This document shows, piece by piece, positions 25,434 through 33,849 of a stretch of DNA of 64,000 nt. Under the pieces are notes generated by a model that was not told the origin of the DNA, made no database searches, and saw only the letters and a list, made by a program, of their open reading frames with translations. A program made the translations under genes and the position numbers. The DNA is from Actinobacteria bacterium Ga0077560 (GTDB lineage: Bacteria; Actinomycetota; Thermoleophilia; Miltoncostaeales; Miltoncostaeaceae), in NCBI GenBank assembly GCA_001464275.1, contig LNFL01000179.1, positions 1 to 64,000 on the forward strand, read 5' to 3'. Position 1 is the stretch's first letter; every line of letters begins with the position of its first letter.

Positions 25434-26644
25434 TGCGCGCGCTGTACGTGTCCCAGTACTTCGTCTCGGCGAACCAGCCGGGGGGCGTCCGCCACTGGCA
25501 GCACACCCGGGCCCTCGCGCAGGCGGGGCACGAGGTGTCGGTGGTGACCTCCTACGTGCAGCACAAGGAGCGCACCATCCCCGAGCGGTACGCGGGGAAG
25601 AAGATCGTGCGCGAGGCCGAGGACGGCCTGGACATGTGGCGCGTCTACAGCACCCCCGGCTACGGCCGGGACCTGCGGTCGCGCCTTGGGAACTACGCCA
25701 GCTTCGCCTGGTGGGCGTCCCTTGCCATGACGCGCGTTCCGAAGCCCGACGTGGTGATCGCCTCCTCGCCGTCGCTGCCGGCAGCCGGGGCCGCGGCCGT
25801 GCTGGCCATGCTGCGCCGCGCCCCGTTCGTGCTGGAGATCCGCGACCTGTGGCCGGATTCCGCGGTGACCATGGGGCTGGTGAACGACCGGGCCACCATC
25901 ACGGCCGCGAGGTGGCTGGAGTCGTTCTGCTACCGGCGCGCCGACCGCATCATCGCCCTCACCGAGGGCATCCGGGACGGGATCATCGCCAAGGGCATCC
26001 CCGAGAAGAAGGTCACGCTCATCACCAACGGCGTGGACCTGGACTACGCCGGGGGCGAGCAGGTGCCCGCCGACATCCCCGGCGTCCCCCCGGACGCCGT
26101 GGTGGCCATGTACGTGGGCGCCCACGGCACCTACAGCAGCCTCGACACGGTGCTGCAGGCCGCCGACCTGCTGCGCGGCCGGCCCGAGATCCGCGTGGTG
26201 CTGGTGGGCGGCGGCGACCAGAAGGCCCGCCTGGTGGAGATGGCCGCCCGCATGGACCTGCCGAACGTGGTGTTCGTGGACTCGGTGCCCAAGCGCGAGG
26301 TGCCGCCGATGATCGCCCGCGCCGACATCTGCCTGCTGCCGTACCAGGACCGCGCCCTGTTCGCGGGGGCCCTGCCGAACAAGGTGTTCGACTACCTGGC
26401 GGCGTCGCGCCCCATCCTGGCGGCCGCGCCCGAAGGGGAGCTCACCGCGCTCATCCGCGACGCGGACTGCGGCGTGTGCGTGCCCCCGGAGGACCCGCGG
26501 GCCATGGCGGATGCCATCATCGCGATCGCCGACGACCCCGCGCGCGCCGAGATGGGCGCCCGCGGCCTGGCGGTCGCGCTGGAGCGGTACGACCGCCGGG
26601 TGCTGGCGGGCCGGTTCGTCGACGTGGTGGAGTCCGCGGCATGA
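25433..26644 (+). CDS. Glycosyltransferase, GT4 family (WbuB/WcaI-like)
   Basis: The 403-residue enzyme begins MRALYVSQYFVSANQPGGVR and has the WbuB-type features PSLPAAGAAAVLAMLRRAPF, VLEIRDLWPDSAVTMGLV, DRIIALTEGIRDGIIAKGIP, TLITNGVDLDYA and the donor region FAGALPNKVFDYLAASRPIL. WbuB-like enzymes often transfer the second sugar of a repeat unit, following the initiating transferase encoded just downstream. TGATG junction upstream, ATGA downstream. Confidence 0.88.
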   Translation: MRALYVSQYFVSANQPGGVRHWQHTRALAQAGHEVSVVTSYVQHKERTIPERYAGKKIVREAEDGLDMWRVYSTPGYGRDLRSRLGNYASFAWWASLAMTRVPKPDVVIASSPSLPAAGAAAVLAMLRRAPFVLEIRDLWPDSAVTMGLVNDRATITAARWLESFCYRRADRIIALTEGIRDGIIAKGIPEKKVTLITNGVDLDYAGGEQVPADIPGVPPDAVVAMYVGAHGTYSSLDTVLQAADLLRGRPEIRVVLVGGGDQKARLVEMAARMDLPNVVFVDSVPKREVPPMIARADICLLPYQDRALFAGALPNKVFDYLAASRPILAAAPEGELTALIRDADCGVCVPPEDPRAMADAIIAIADDPARAEMGARGLAVALERYDRRVLAGRFVDVVESAA

Positions 26645-27297
26645 GCATCGACCTCACCGACCCCGTCGGCGGACGCGCCAAGCGCGCCCTCGACCTGGCG
26701 GTCGCCGTGCCCCTGCTGGTCCTCGCGAGCCCGGTCATGGCGGTCCTGGCCGTCTTGGTGCGCCGCGACTCGCCCGGGCCGGCGCTGTTCAAGCAGACCC
26801 GGATCGGCGAGGGGGGCCGGCCCTTCAAGGTCCTCAAGTTCCGCACCATGGTGCAGGGCGCCCAGCAGATGGGGACCGGCATCCGCGTGGTGTCCAACGA
26901 CAGCCGCATCACCCCCCTCGGGAAGGTCCTGCGCAGGACTTCGCTGGACGAGCTGCCCCAGCTCATCAACGTGGTGCGCGGCGACATGAGCCTGGTGGGT
27001 CCGCGCCCGACGGTCCCGGAGCAGGTGGAGCACTACACCGAGCACCAGCGGCGGCGGCTCCTGGCCCGCCCGGGGGTGACCGGCCTGGCCCAGGTGACCG
27101 GCCGCCAGCTGCTGCCGTGGTCGGAGCGCATCGAGATCGACATCACGTACATCGAGAACTGGAGCATGCGCCGCGACCTGGCGATCATCGCCCGCACGGC
27201 GCTGATGCTCCTGCGGCGCGCCGACAACCAGTACCGGGACGCCGCGCCGGCGTTCGACCTGCCCCGCAAGCCGGACTCCACGCCCGGCGCACCCTGA
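26641..27297 (+). CDS. Initiating sugar transferase (WbaP/EpsL-type polyprenyl-phosphate sugar-1-phosphate transferase)
   Basis: The 218-residue protein is a compact bacterial sugar transferase (PF02397 type): an N-terminal helix (ALDLAVAVPLLVLASPVMAVLA), then RRDSPGPALFKQTRIGEGG, FKVLKFRTM, LRRTSLDELPQLINVVRGDM, LVGPRPTVPEQVEHY and RPGVTGLAQVTGRQLLPW. It moves a sugar-1-phosphate from a nucleotide sugar to undecaprenyl phosphate and so commits material to the surface glycan of this locus. It lacks the N-terminal multi-helix domain of full-length WbaP. It closes the continuous overlap chain that began at 16619. Confidence 0.93.
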   Translation: MSIDLTDPVGGRAKRALDLAVAVPLLVLASPVMAVLAVLVRRDSPGPALFKQTRIGEGGRPFKVLKFRTMVQGAQQMGTGIRVVSNDSRITPLGKVLRRTSLDELPQLINVVRGDMSLVGPRPTVPEQVEHYTEHQRRRLLARPGVTGLAQVTGRQLLPWSERIEIDITYIENWSMRRDLAIIARTALMLLRRADNQYRDAAPAFDLPRKPDSTPGAP

Positions 27298-27324
27298 AAC
27301 CCGCGGTTCGTCCCCCCGCTTCAG

Positions 27325-27330
27325 TAGAGT
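27325..27330 (+). promoter_or_regulatory. -10 element TAGAGT upstream of wzz
   Basis: TAGAGT predicts a transcript start near 27337, two bases before the GTG at 27339. It lies in the 41-bp gap after the sugar transferase, so the export half of the locus may have its own leaderless promoter. Confidence 0.5.
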
Positions 27331-27338
27331 CGCCCACC

Positions 27339-28178
27339 GTGAACGAGGTCACCCTCCGGGACTACCTGCGGGTCGCGTGGAGCGGCCGCTGGCTCATCCT
27401 CATCGCCACCGTCGTCGGCATCGTCGTCGGGATCCTGCTCTCCGTCGCCCGCTCGCCCGAGTACACCGCCACCGCGCGGGTGTACCTGGGGCAGGCCACG
27501 ACGGTCGCCGGGGTGCCCGTCCAGACGCCGTTCACCAACCCCACGGTGGCCCCGCTGGCCCTCGACAGCGACCAGATCGTGCGGCGGGTCGCCGACGCGG
27601 CGGACGTCACCCCCGGACGGGTGCGGTCGGCCGTGACACTCACCGCGCCGCGCGTGACCGGCACGGCGGGCAACCTGCCCACCGTCATCACCATCACCTC
27701 CACGGACGCGAACCGCGCCACCGCGGTGGCCATCGCCAACGCCTATGCGGACAACGTGCTCGCCGACGTCAGCGCCGCGTACCGGGAGACCCGCAAGGTC
27801 TACGAGGGGCAGGTGGCGCGCAGTGGCCGGGAGGTCGAGTCCCTGCTCGCCGAGGCCACCCGCCTGCGCACCCGCCTGGCGAGCGCCTCCCCCGGCCAGG
27901 CCGAGCTGATCCAGCTGGCCCTCAACTCGGCGGTGCAGCAGCTCGAGGACGCGCGGCAGGAGCAGGCCGACCAGGAGGTCCTGCTGCGGAAGGCGGACCA
28001 GGTCGAGGCGCCGCAGGCGCTCACCAAGGCGGAGCGTGCCAGCAGCTCCGGAACCGCTCCGAAACGGGTTCAGTCGATCGTGCTGGCCGCCCTCATCGCC
28101 ATGGCGCTGGGCATTCTGGCCACCTTCGTCTGGCGGGGAAGCCCCGCGGCCCGCGCTGCCGATGCGGGCCGCGCGTAA
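27339..28178 (+). CDS. Wzz/Cap-type polysaccharide chain-length regulator
   Basis: The 279-residue protein has an N-terminal helix (WSGRWLILIATVVGIVVGILL), a periplasm-facing Wzz domain starting EYTATARVYLGQ, a central coiled-coil stretch (EGQVARSGREVESLLAEATR onward) and a C-terminal helix (IVLAALIAMALGILATFVW). It sets glycan chain length together with the polymerases. There is no fused or adjacent tyrosine kinase. It ends with a 17-bp overlap with the next gene. Confidence 0.85.
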   Translation: MNEVTLRDYLRVAWSGRWLILIATVVGIVVGILLSVARSPEYTATARVYLGQATTVAGVPVQTPFTNPTVAPLALDSDQIVRRVADAADVTPGRVRSAVTLTAPRVTGTAGNLPTVITITSTDANRATAVAIANAYADNVLADVSAAYRETRKVYEGQVARSGREVESLLAEATRLRTRLASASPGQAELIQLALNSAVQQLEDARQEQADQEVLLRKADQVEAPQALTKAERASSSGTAPKRVQSIVLAALIAMALGILATFVWRGSPAARAADAGRA

Positions 28179-29568
28179 CCGCCGGGCGGTCCTCGCGGTC
28201 CTCATTGCCGCCGGCCTCGCCGGCTGCGGCGGCGGCGGCGATGACCCCGCTCCTCCCACCCCCACCACCTCCGAGGCGCCCGCCGGCCTGACGGTGCGCG
28301 TGGTGGACGGCGACCTGGGCACCCCGGTGGCCGGCGCCACGGTGGCGCCCGTGGGACCCGCCGGGGTCGGCGAGCGGCTCACGACCGGCGCCGACGGCAC
28401 GGTCACCGTCCCCGAGGGCACCACCCTCGCCCGCGTGCGCCGGGAGGGGTACTCCGCCGGGGCGGAGGACGTGGAGGGCCCAACGACCACCGTGCACATC
28501 CACGACCAGCGCCTGCAGAGCCCCGAGTACGGCGTGGGGCCGGAGCGCACGCGCTTCAACCCGCTGGTGCGCGCCCCCGTGGCCGGGTCCGTGCGCCGGG
28601 CGTGGCGGTTCGACGGCAAGCGTCTGCTGGAGTTCCCCCCGGCCGTGAAGGACGGCGTGCTGGTGGTGGGCAACAACGCCGGCCGCGTGTTCGGCATCGA
28701 CGCGCGCACCGGGCGCCAGCTGTGGACCCAGAAGCGCCGCAGCTACATCGCGTCCTCCCCGGCCATCGGCGGCCGGCGCGCCTACATCACCTCGATGGAC
28801 GGGCTGTTCACCGCATACCGGCTCACCACCGGCACCCGCCTGTGGGAGTACTCCAACGGCGGCAGCCCCATCGAGAGCTCGCCGCTGATCATCGAGGACA
28901 CCGCGTACTTCGGGGCCTGGAACGGCGAGCTGACCGCGCTGAACCTGCGCACCGGCAAACCCCGGTGGACCTACCGCGGGGGCGACGACATCAAGGGCAG
29001 CGCCGCCAAGGCCGGGCCCAACGTGGTGTTCGGGGACTACTCCGGCGTGCTCACCGCGGTGAACGCCCGCACCGGCGCGCGGGTCTGGAGCACCGACGTG
29101 GGGGCGCGCCTCTACGGCGGTCCGGGTGTGAGCGGCAACCGCATCGTCATCGGCGACGTTGGCGGCCAGGTGGTGTGCGTGGACGCCCGCACTGGGTCGG
29201 TGCTGTGGCGCCACTCCACCGGCGGCGCGTACGTGTACGCCAGCCCCGCGATCGCCCGCGGCACGGTGTTCATCGGCGGCTACGACGGGGTCTTCCGGGC
29301 GCTGGACCTGCGGACCGGCGCGGTGCGCTGGACCTTCCAGGTGGGCGGCCGCATCTCCGGGTCGGCCACCGTGGTGGGCGACACGGTCTACACCGCCGTC
29401 CTCGCCGCGCCGGGGCAGCCGAAGCGCACGTGGGGCCTGGCCACCGCGAACGGCGCGGTGCGCTTCCGGGCCGACGACGGGCGCTACTCGCCGGCGGTCG
29501 CCGCCGGCCGGACCGTGTACATCATCGGCGTGCGTCACATCGACGCGTATCGTGCGCCGGCCCGGTAG
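28162..29568 (+). CDS. PQQ-like beta-propeller lipoprotein
   Basis: The 468-residue protein starts at ATG 28162 with a lipoprotein signal ending in the lipobox LAGC, followed by a glycine/proline linker and a carboxypeptidase-regulatory-like domain (TVRVVDGDLGTPVAGATVAP). The rest is an eight-bladed propeller of PQQ/BamB-type repeats, for example GRVFGIDARTGRQLWTQKR, GVLTAVNARTGARVWSTDV and QVVCVDARTGSVLWRHSTGG. Each blade has the AxDxxTGxxxW signature. It lacks residues suggesting a dehydrogenase and is more likely an exported binding or scaffold protein. The gene overlaps its neighbours by 17 bp at both ends. Confidence 0.78.
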   Translation: MRAARNRRAVLAVLIAAGLAGCGGGGDDPAPPTPTTSEAPAGLTVRVVDGDLGTPVAGATVAPVGPAGVGERLTTGADGTVTVPEGTTLARVRREGYSAGAEDVEGPTTTVHIHDQRLQSPEYGVGPERTRFNPLVRAPVAGSVRRAWRFDGKRLLEFPPAVKDGVLVVGNNAGRVFGIDARTGRQLWTQKRRSYIASSPAIGGRRAYITSMDGLFTAYRLTTGTRLWEYSNGGSPIESSPLIIEDTAYFGAWNGELTALNLRTGKPRWTYRGGDDIKGSAAKAGPNVVFGDYSGVLTAVNARTGARVWSTDVGARLYGGPGVSGNRIVIGDVGGQVVCVDARTGSVLWRHSTGGAYVYASPAIARGTVFIGGYDGVFRALDLRTGAVRWTFQVGGRISGSATVVGDTVYTAVLAAPGQPKRTWGLATANGAVRFRADDGRYSPAVAAGRTVYIIGVRHIDAYRAPAR

Positions 29569-30823
29569 GCGCGTCCTCATCGCCGCGGGCGCCGCGGCGG
29601 TCGTGGTGGTGGGCGGCCTGGGGCTGGCCGGCCTCGCGGTGCGCGACGGGTGGTTCGACGAGGGCAGCATCGAGGGCGACACCAGCGGGTTCATCCCCGA
29701 GCAGGCACCGCCGGAGGACCCCGGCACCGGTTCCTGGCCGGAGTTCGGCTTCGACCCGGCGCGGTCCCGCGCGAACGTCCAGCTCGACCTGCGCCCGCCC
29801 TACCGGCGCGTGTGGCGCGTGGACGGCGGCTCGCTGCTGGAGTTCCCGCCGGTGATCGGCGACGGGCGGGTGATCGTCGGCACCAACCGGGGGCTGGGGA
29901 TCGGCGTGGACCTGCGGACCGGGCGCGTGCTGTGGCGCACGCGGCTCGGCGGCACGGTGGCGTCCTCTCCCGCGCTCACCGGGATCACGCCCGGCGCCGC
30001 CGGACCGGCGGCCGGGCCGGCCCTGGCGCTGTTCACCACCATCCGTGGCCAGATGCTGGCGCTGGACCCGGCCACCGGGGCCATCCGCTGGCGCATGCGG
30101 TTCGGCTCGGCGATCGAGAGCTCGCCGCTGGTGCTGGGCGACAGCGTCTACATCGGCACCCTCGACGGCCGGGTGATGCGGGTCTCCCTGCGCACCCGGA
30201 GGGTGGTCTGGACCGCGCGGGCGCCCGGGGACGTCAAGAGCAGCCTGGCCGAGAGCGGGGACACGGTGGTGGTGGGCGACTACGGCGGCACCGTCGCCGC
30301 CTACGCCAAGCGCGACGGGCGCGTGGTGTGGCGCACCACCAGCCCGGGGCCGCGGTTCCGCGGCCCCGGGCGCTTCTACGCCGGTCCCGCGGTCGCCTAC
30401 GGGCGCGTCTACATCGGGAACATCAACGGCAGGATGCTGGCCCTCTCGGCCCGCGACGGGCGCGTGGCGTGGGTGCGCCTGGTGGGCGACTTCATCTACT
30501 CGTCCGCGGCGGTGTCCGATCGCACCGTGTTCGTGGGCAGCTACGACCGGCGGCTCTACGCCCTGGACGCCGTCACCGGCCGGATCCGCTGGACCCATGA
30601 CGCGGGCGAGCGCATCTCCGGGGCGCCGTCGGTGATCGGCGACGTGGTCTGGTACTCCACGATCGCCAGGAACCCGCGCGCCGGGCGCACGCGGGGACTG
30701 GACGTCCGCACCGGCCGACAGCTGTACGAGCACCCCGAGGGCCGCTACTCCCCGGCGGTGGGCGCGCAGGGCATCCTGGTGCTCACCGGCGTCCGCACGC
30801 TGACGGCGCTGCGCCCCCGATGA
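29552..30823 (+). CDS. Second PQQ-like beta-propeller protein, membrane-anchored
   Basis: The 423-residue paralogue of the preceding gene has an uncleaved-looking N-terminal helix (RVLIAAGAAAVVVVGGLGLAG) instead of a lipobox. The propeller repeats include GIGVDLRTGRVLWRTRL, QMLALDPATGAIRWRMRFG, RRLYALDAVTGRIRWTHDAG and GLDVRTGRQLYEHPEGRYSP. Both proteins share LLEFPP, SSP and GRYSPAV motifs at matching places, so tandem duplication is likely. The GTG start lies 17 bp inside the upstream gene, the same overlap length as at the wzz junction. Probably an extracytoplasmic partner of the polymer assembly machinery. Confidence 0.77.
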   Translation: MRRPGRRVLIAAGAAAVVVVGGLGLAGLAVRDGWFDEGSIEGDTSGFIPEQAPPEDPGTGSWPEFGFDPARSRANVQLDLRPPYRRVWRVDGGSLLEFPPVIGDGRVIVGTNRGLGIGVDLRTGRVLWRTRLGGTVASSPALTGITPGAAGPAAGPALALFTTIRGQMLALDPATGAIRWRMRFGSAIESSPLVLGDSVYIGTLDGRVMRVSLRTRRVVWTARAPGDVKSSLAESGDTVVVGDYGGTVAAYAKRDGRVVWRTTSPGPRFRGPGRFYAGPAVAYGRVYIGNINGRMLALSARDGRVAWVRLVGDFIYSSAAVSDRTVFVGSYDRRLYALDAVTGRIRWTHDAGERISGAPSVIGDVVWYSTIARNPRAGRTRGLDVRTGRQLYEHPEGRYSPAVGAQGILVLTGVRTLTALRPR

Positions 30824-32379
30824 CCGCGACACGCCTCGCCCGCGCCGCCCTGGTGGTGGCGCTCTTCGGGCTGCTCTCGCGGTTCCTGGGCCTGGGCCGG
30901 GAGATCGTCCTGGCCGGCTACTACGGCACGTCCGCCGAGTCGGACGCGTTCATGAACGCCCTCCTGCTGGTGAACGTCGTCGCCGCCATCCTGCTGTACG
31001 CGCTGGTGACCGTCGTGATCCCCGTGTTCTCACAGGAGCGGGAACGGGCGGGCAACGCCTCCGCGTGGCGCCTGGTGTGGGCGATCGCCGGCTGGGTGGG
31101 CCTGTTCCTGATCGTGCTGTCCAGCCTCGTCGCCCTGTTCCCCGAGGTCCCCGCGGCGCTGTTCGACGCGGAGGGCGCCCGGGGGGTCCTCACGCGCGAT
31201 CTGGTGCAGATCATGGCGCCGGGCCTCCTGCTGCAGGGGGTCTCCGCCCTGTTCACGGCCCTGCTGCAGATCCACGACCGCTTCGGGATCCCGGCCGCGG
31301 TGGGCGTGGCGTTCAACCTGGGCATCATGGTGGGCGTCATCGTGGGGCAGGGCGAGCTGGGCATCGAGGCCGCCGCCTGGGGCCTGGTGATCGGCGCCGC
31401 GTTCCAGGTGCTGCTGCAGCTGCCGCAGTTCATCCGGCTGGCGCGCAGGGAGCGGGTGCGTCCCGCCCTCACCCATCCCCGCCTGGGCATGGTGGCGCTG
31501 GCGGCGGTGCCGGTGATGGGCGCGTCGCTCATCCAGCAGGTCAACAGCTTCGTTGATCGCTTCCTGGCCAACACCCTCGAGGAGGGGCGGGTCGCGGCCC
31601 TCTCGTACGCGAACAGCCTGGGGGCGGCGCCGCGCGCGGCCCTGCTGGTGCCGTTCCTGACGCCGCTGTTCCCCTTGGTGGCCCGCATGGTGGCCCAGGG
31701 ACGCGAGTCGGAGGCCGTGAAGGGCATCCACCGGATCTGCGGCATCCTCGGGCTGGTGGCCGTGCCGGCCGCGATCCTGCTGGCCGTCTACGCGCGGGAG
31801 ACCACCCAGCTGCTCATCGGCCGCAAGGAGTGCGGCGCCCAATGCGTCCAGTGGACGTCGGAGCCGCTGGTGTTCTACGCGATCGCCATCTACGCGAACT
31901 TCCTGTCGATCTTCCTCAACCGCGCGATGGCCGCCGCGAACATGCAGCGCGCCGTCTTCATCGCCACGACGGTGAGCGTCGCGGTGACCTGCGTGCTCGA
32001 CGTCATCCTGGTGGGCCCCTTCGGCCTGCAGGGCATCGCCGCCGCCACCCTCATCGGCGTGACGGTGAACCTCCTGCACTACTGCTGGTACGTGAACGGG
32101 CGCTTCGCCGACTTCAGCCCCCTGCGCCTCGCCCGGCAGCAGGCCCGGCTGCTCGCCTGCGGGGTCCCGGCCATCGTGGTGGCGCTGGCGGCCAACGAGA
32201 TCCTGCCCACCGGCGACCTGAAGGGCCTGGACCTGCTGTGGCCGCTGGCCGCCAAGGTGGGGCTCGGCATCCTGGCCTACCTCCTGGCCGCACGGGTGCT
32301 GGCACGGCCGGAGCTGCGCGAGTCCGTCGGGGCGGTGACGGCCCTGGTGCGCCGCCGGCGGCCCGCCCCGGCGTCATGA
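30820..32379 (+). CDS. MurJ/MviN-family lipid flippase
   Basis: The 519-residue protein has 13-14 helices of the MOP superfamily, with the MurJ hallmark N-terminus GLLSRFLGLGREIVLAGYYG, then SAESDAFMNALLLVN, LVTVVIPVFSQERER, QQVNSFVDRFLANTLEEG and ALSYANSLGAAPRAALLVPF. In this setting it may flip the undecaprenyl-linked repeat unit of the polysaccharide rather than lipid II. The family alone does not separate the two roles. ATGA overlaps with both neighbours. Confidence 0.87.
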   Translation: MTATRLARAALVVALFGLLSRFLGLGREIVLAGYYGTSAESDAFMNALLLVNVVAAILLYALVTVVIPVFSQERERAGNASAWRLVWAIAGWVGLFLIVLSSLVALFPEVPAALFDAEGARGVLTRDLVQIMAPGLLLQGVSALFTALLQIHDRFGIPAAVGVAFNLGIMVGVIVGQGELGIEAAAWGLVIGAAFQVLLQLPQFIRLARRERVRPALTHPRLGMVALAAVPVMGASLIQQVNSFVDRFLANTLEEGRVAALSYANSLGAAPRAALLVPFLTPLFPLVARMVAQGRESEAVKGIHRICGILGLVAVPAAILLAVYARETTQLLIGRKECGAQCVQWTSEPLVFYAIAIYANFLSIFLNRAMAAANMQRAVFIATTVSVAVTCVLDVILVGPFGLQGIAAATLIGVTVNLLHYCWYVNGRFADFSPLRLARQQARLLACGVPAIVVALAANEILPTGDLKGLDLLWPLAAKVGLGILAYLLAARVLARPELRESVGAVTALVRRRRPAPAS

Positions 32380-33849
32380 CCCGGCGCGCCGGCGCCGTGG
32401 AGGCCGCCGGCCTGGCGGCCATCCTGGCCGGCGCCCTCGCCCTGCGGCTCTGGGCGTTCGGCGGGGTCCAGTTCGCCCACCTGGGCGACGACGGCCGCTA
32501 CGTGGCCGTGGCGCAGAACCTGGCCAACGGCTTCGCCCCGGAGGGCCCCACCGAGTGGTTCGGCGGGCGCATCGCCTTCCTGTGGCCCGTGGCGGCGCTG
32601 TTCGCCCGCTTCGGCGCCGGGGACCTCACGGCCGTCACCTGGCCCCTGGCAGGGTCACTGCTGGCCGTGCTGGCCGCCCACCTGCTGGGACGCCGCCTGG
32701 CCGGGCCGCGGGTGGGCCTCCTGGCCGCCGCCATCGTGGCCGTCACCCCGCTGGAGGCCCTCATGGCCACCCGGCTGCGCCCCGACGCCCTCATGCCCGC
32801 CTTCATCGCCCTGGCGGTCTGGGCGACGCGGCGCCGGCTGGGCCGCCGCGGCCGGGCTGCTGCTGGCGGCGGCGTGGTCCACGCGCGAGATGGCCCTGGT
32901 GATGCTGCCCGTGGTGGTGGCGGCCGGATGGGGTGCCGGACGGCGGGCGCTGGCCTGGGGCGCCGCGGGCCTGGCCGCCGGGCCGGTGCTGGCGGTGGCC
33001 GCCATGGCGGCCGCCGGTGGCGACCCCCTGGCCCCGATCACGGGCACGGCGGGCGCCTCCCGCACCCGGGACCCGCTGGAGGCCTGGGATTGGGGCGCCA
33101 GCTACGCCGCGCGGCTCCTGGAGGGCGCCGGGGCGCCGCGCAGCATGCTGTTCCTGCTGCTCCCCGTGGTTGGGGCGGCGCTCGCCGTCGTGGTCCTGCG
33201 CCGGGACCGGCGCGCCGCGCTCCCGGTGGCCTGGCTCACCTGGGCCGCGCTGTACCTGGAGATCGGGACCCTGCCCAACCTGGCCAAGTCCTCTCGCTTC
33301 CTGCTGCTGGCCGCCATCCCCGCCGCCCTCGTGGTGGCCTTGGCCGCGGAGCGATACGGCCCGGCCATGGGGGGCGCCGTGGCGGGGGCGACGTTGCTGG
33401 CGGCCATCCTCGCCCTGGCGCCGCTGCCGGCCCGCGAGGCCCGGGGCACCGACGTGGTCCTCCTGGACCGCGTGGTGGACCGCCTGCGCGGCCTGCCGCC
33501 CGGCCCGGTGCTGGCCGAGAGCCACACCTGGATGGTGAAGCTGGAGGCCTACCTCGCCCGGGACCGCCTGCGCGTCCCGGCGGCCGACGACCCCGAGTTC
33601 CTCACCGCCGCCGAACGCGCGCGGCGGGACGGGCTGTCCCCGCTCCCGGACCCCGCCGCCTACCGCGGGGGATACGTGGTGGACGCCCCCGTGGCCGTCC
33701 GCGCCGGCTGGCCGTCGAACTGGAGCGTCTTCCGGCGCGCCATGCGCGCCCGGGTGCCGTGGGACCGCCTGCAGCCGGTGGCGCGCGTCGGCACGGCCAC
33801 CATCCTGCGCTGGCCCGCCGAGGTCCCCGCCGTGGGGGCCGCACCGTGA
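32376..33849 (+). pseudogene. GT39/ArnT-like glycosyltransferase (GT-C fold), frameshifted
   Basis: The N-terminal frame (ATG 32376) encodes a GT-C membrane enzyme with the catalytic-type loop QFAHLGDDGRYVAVAQNLAN and helices up to VWATRRRLGR. Around 32843-32856 the reading switches frame to AGLLLAAAWSTREMALVMLP, and the remaining helices and extracytoplasmic domain follow to 33849. The 1474-nt span means 2 nt modulo 3 are missing. The break lies in the self-complementary run GGCCGCCGCGGCC. The enzyme would transfer a sugar from a polyprenyl-phosphate donor outside the membrane. Both ends keep 4-bp overlaps with neighbours, so recent damage or sequence error is likely. Confidence 0.72.

Noticed and set aside
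28162-30823. PQQ-dependent dehydrogenase activity for the two propeller proteins
   Set aside because: Only the structural AxDxxTGxxxW repeats are present. No cofactor-binding disulfide or catalytic aspartate pattern is evident, and the context is glycan export.
30820-32379. Firm assignment as the lipid II flippase MurJ
   Set aside because: Family membership is clear, but position inside a glycan locus makes a repeat-unit flippase equally likely, so the call was kept at family level.
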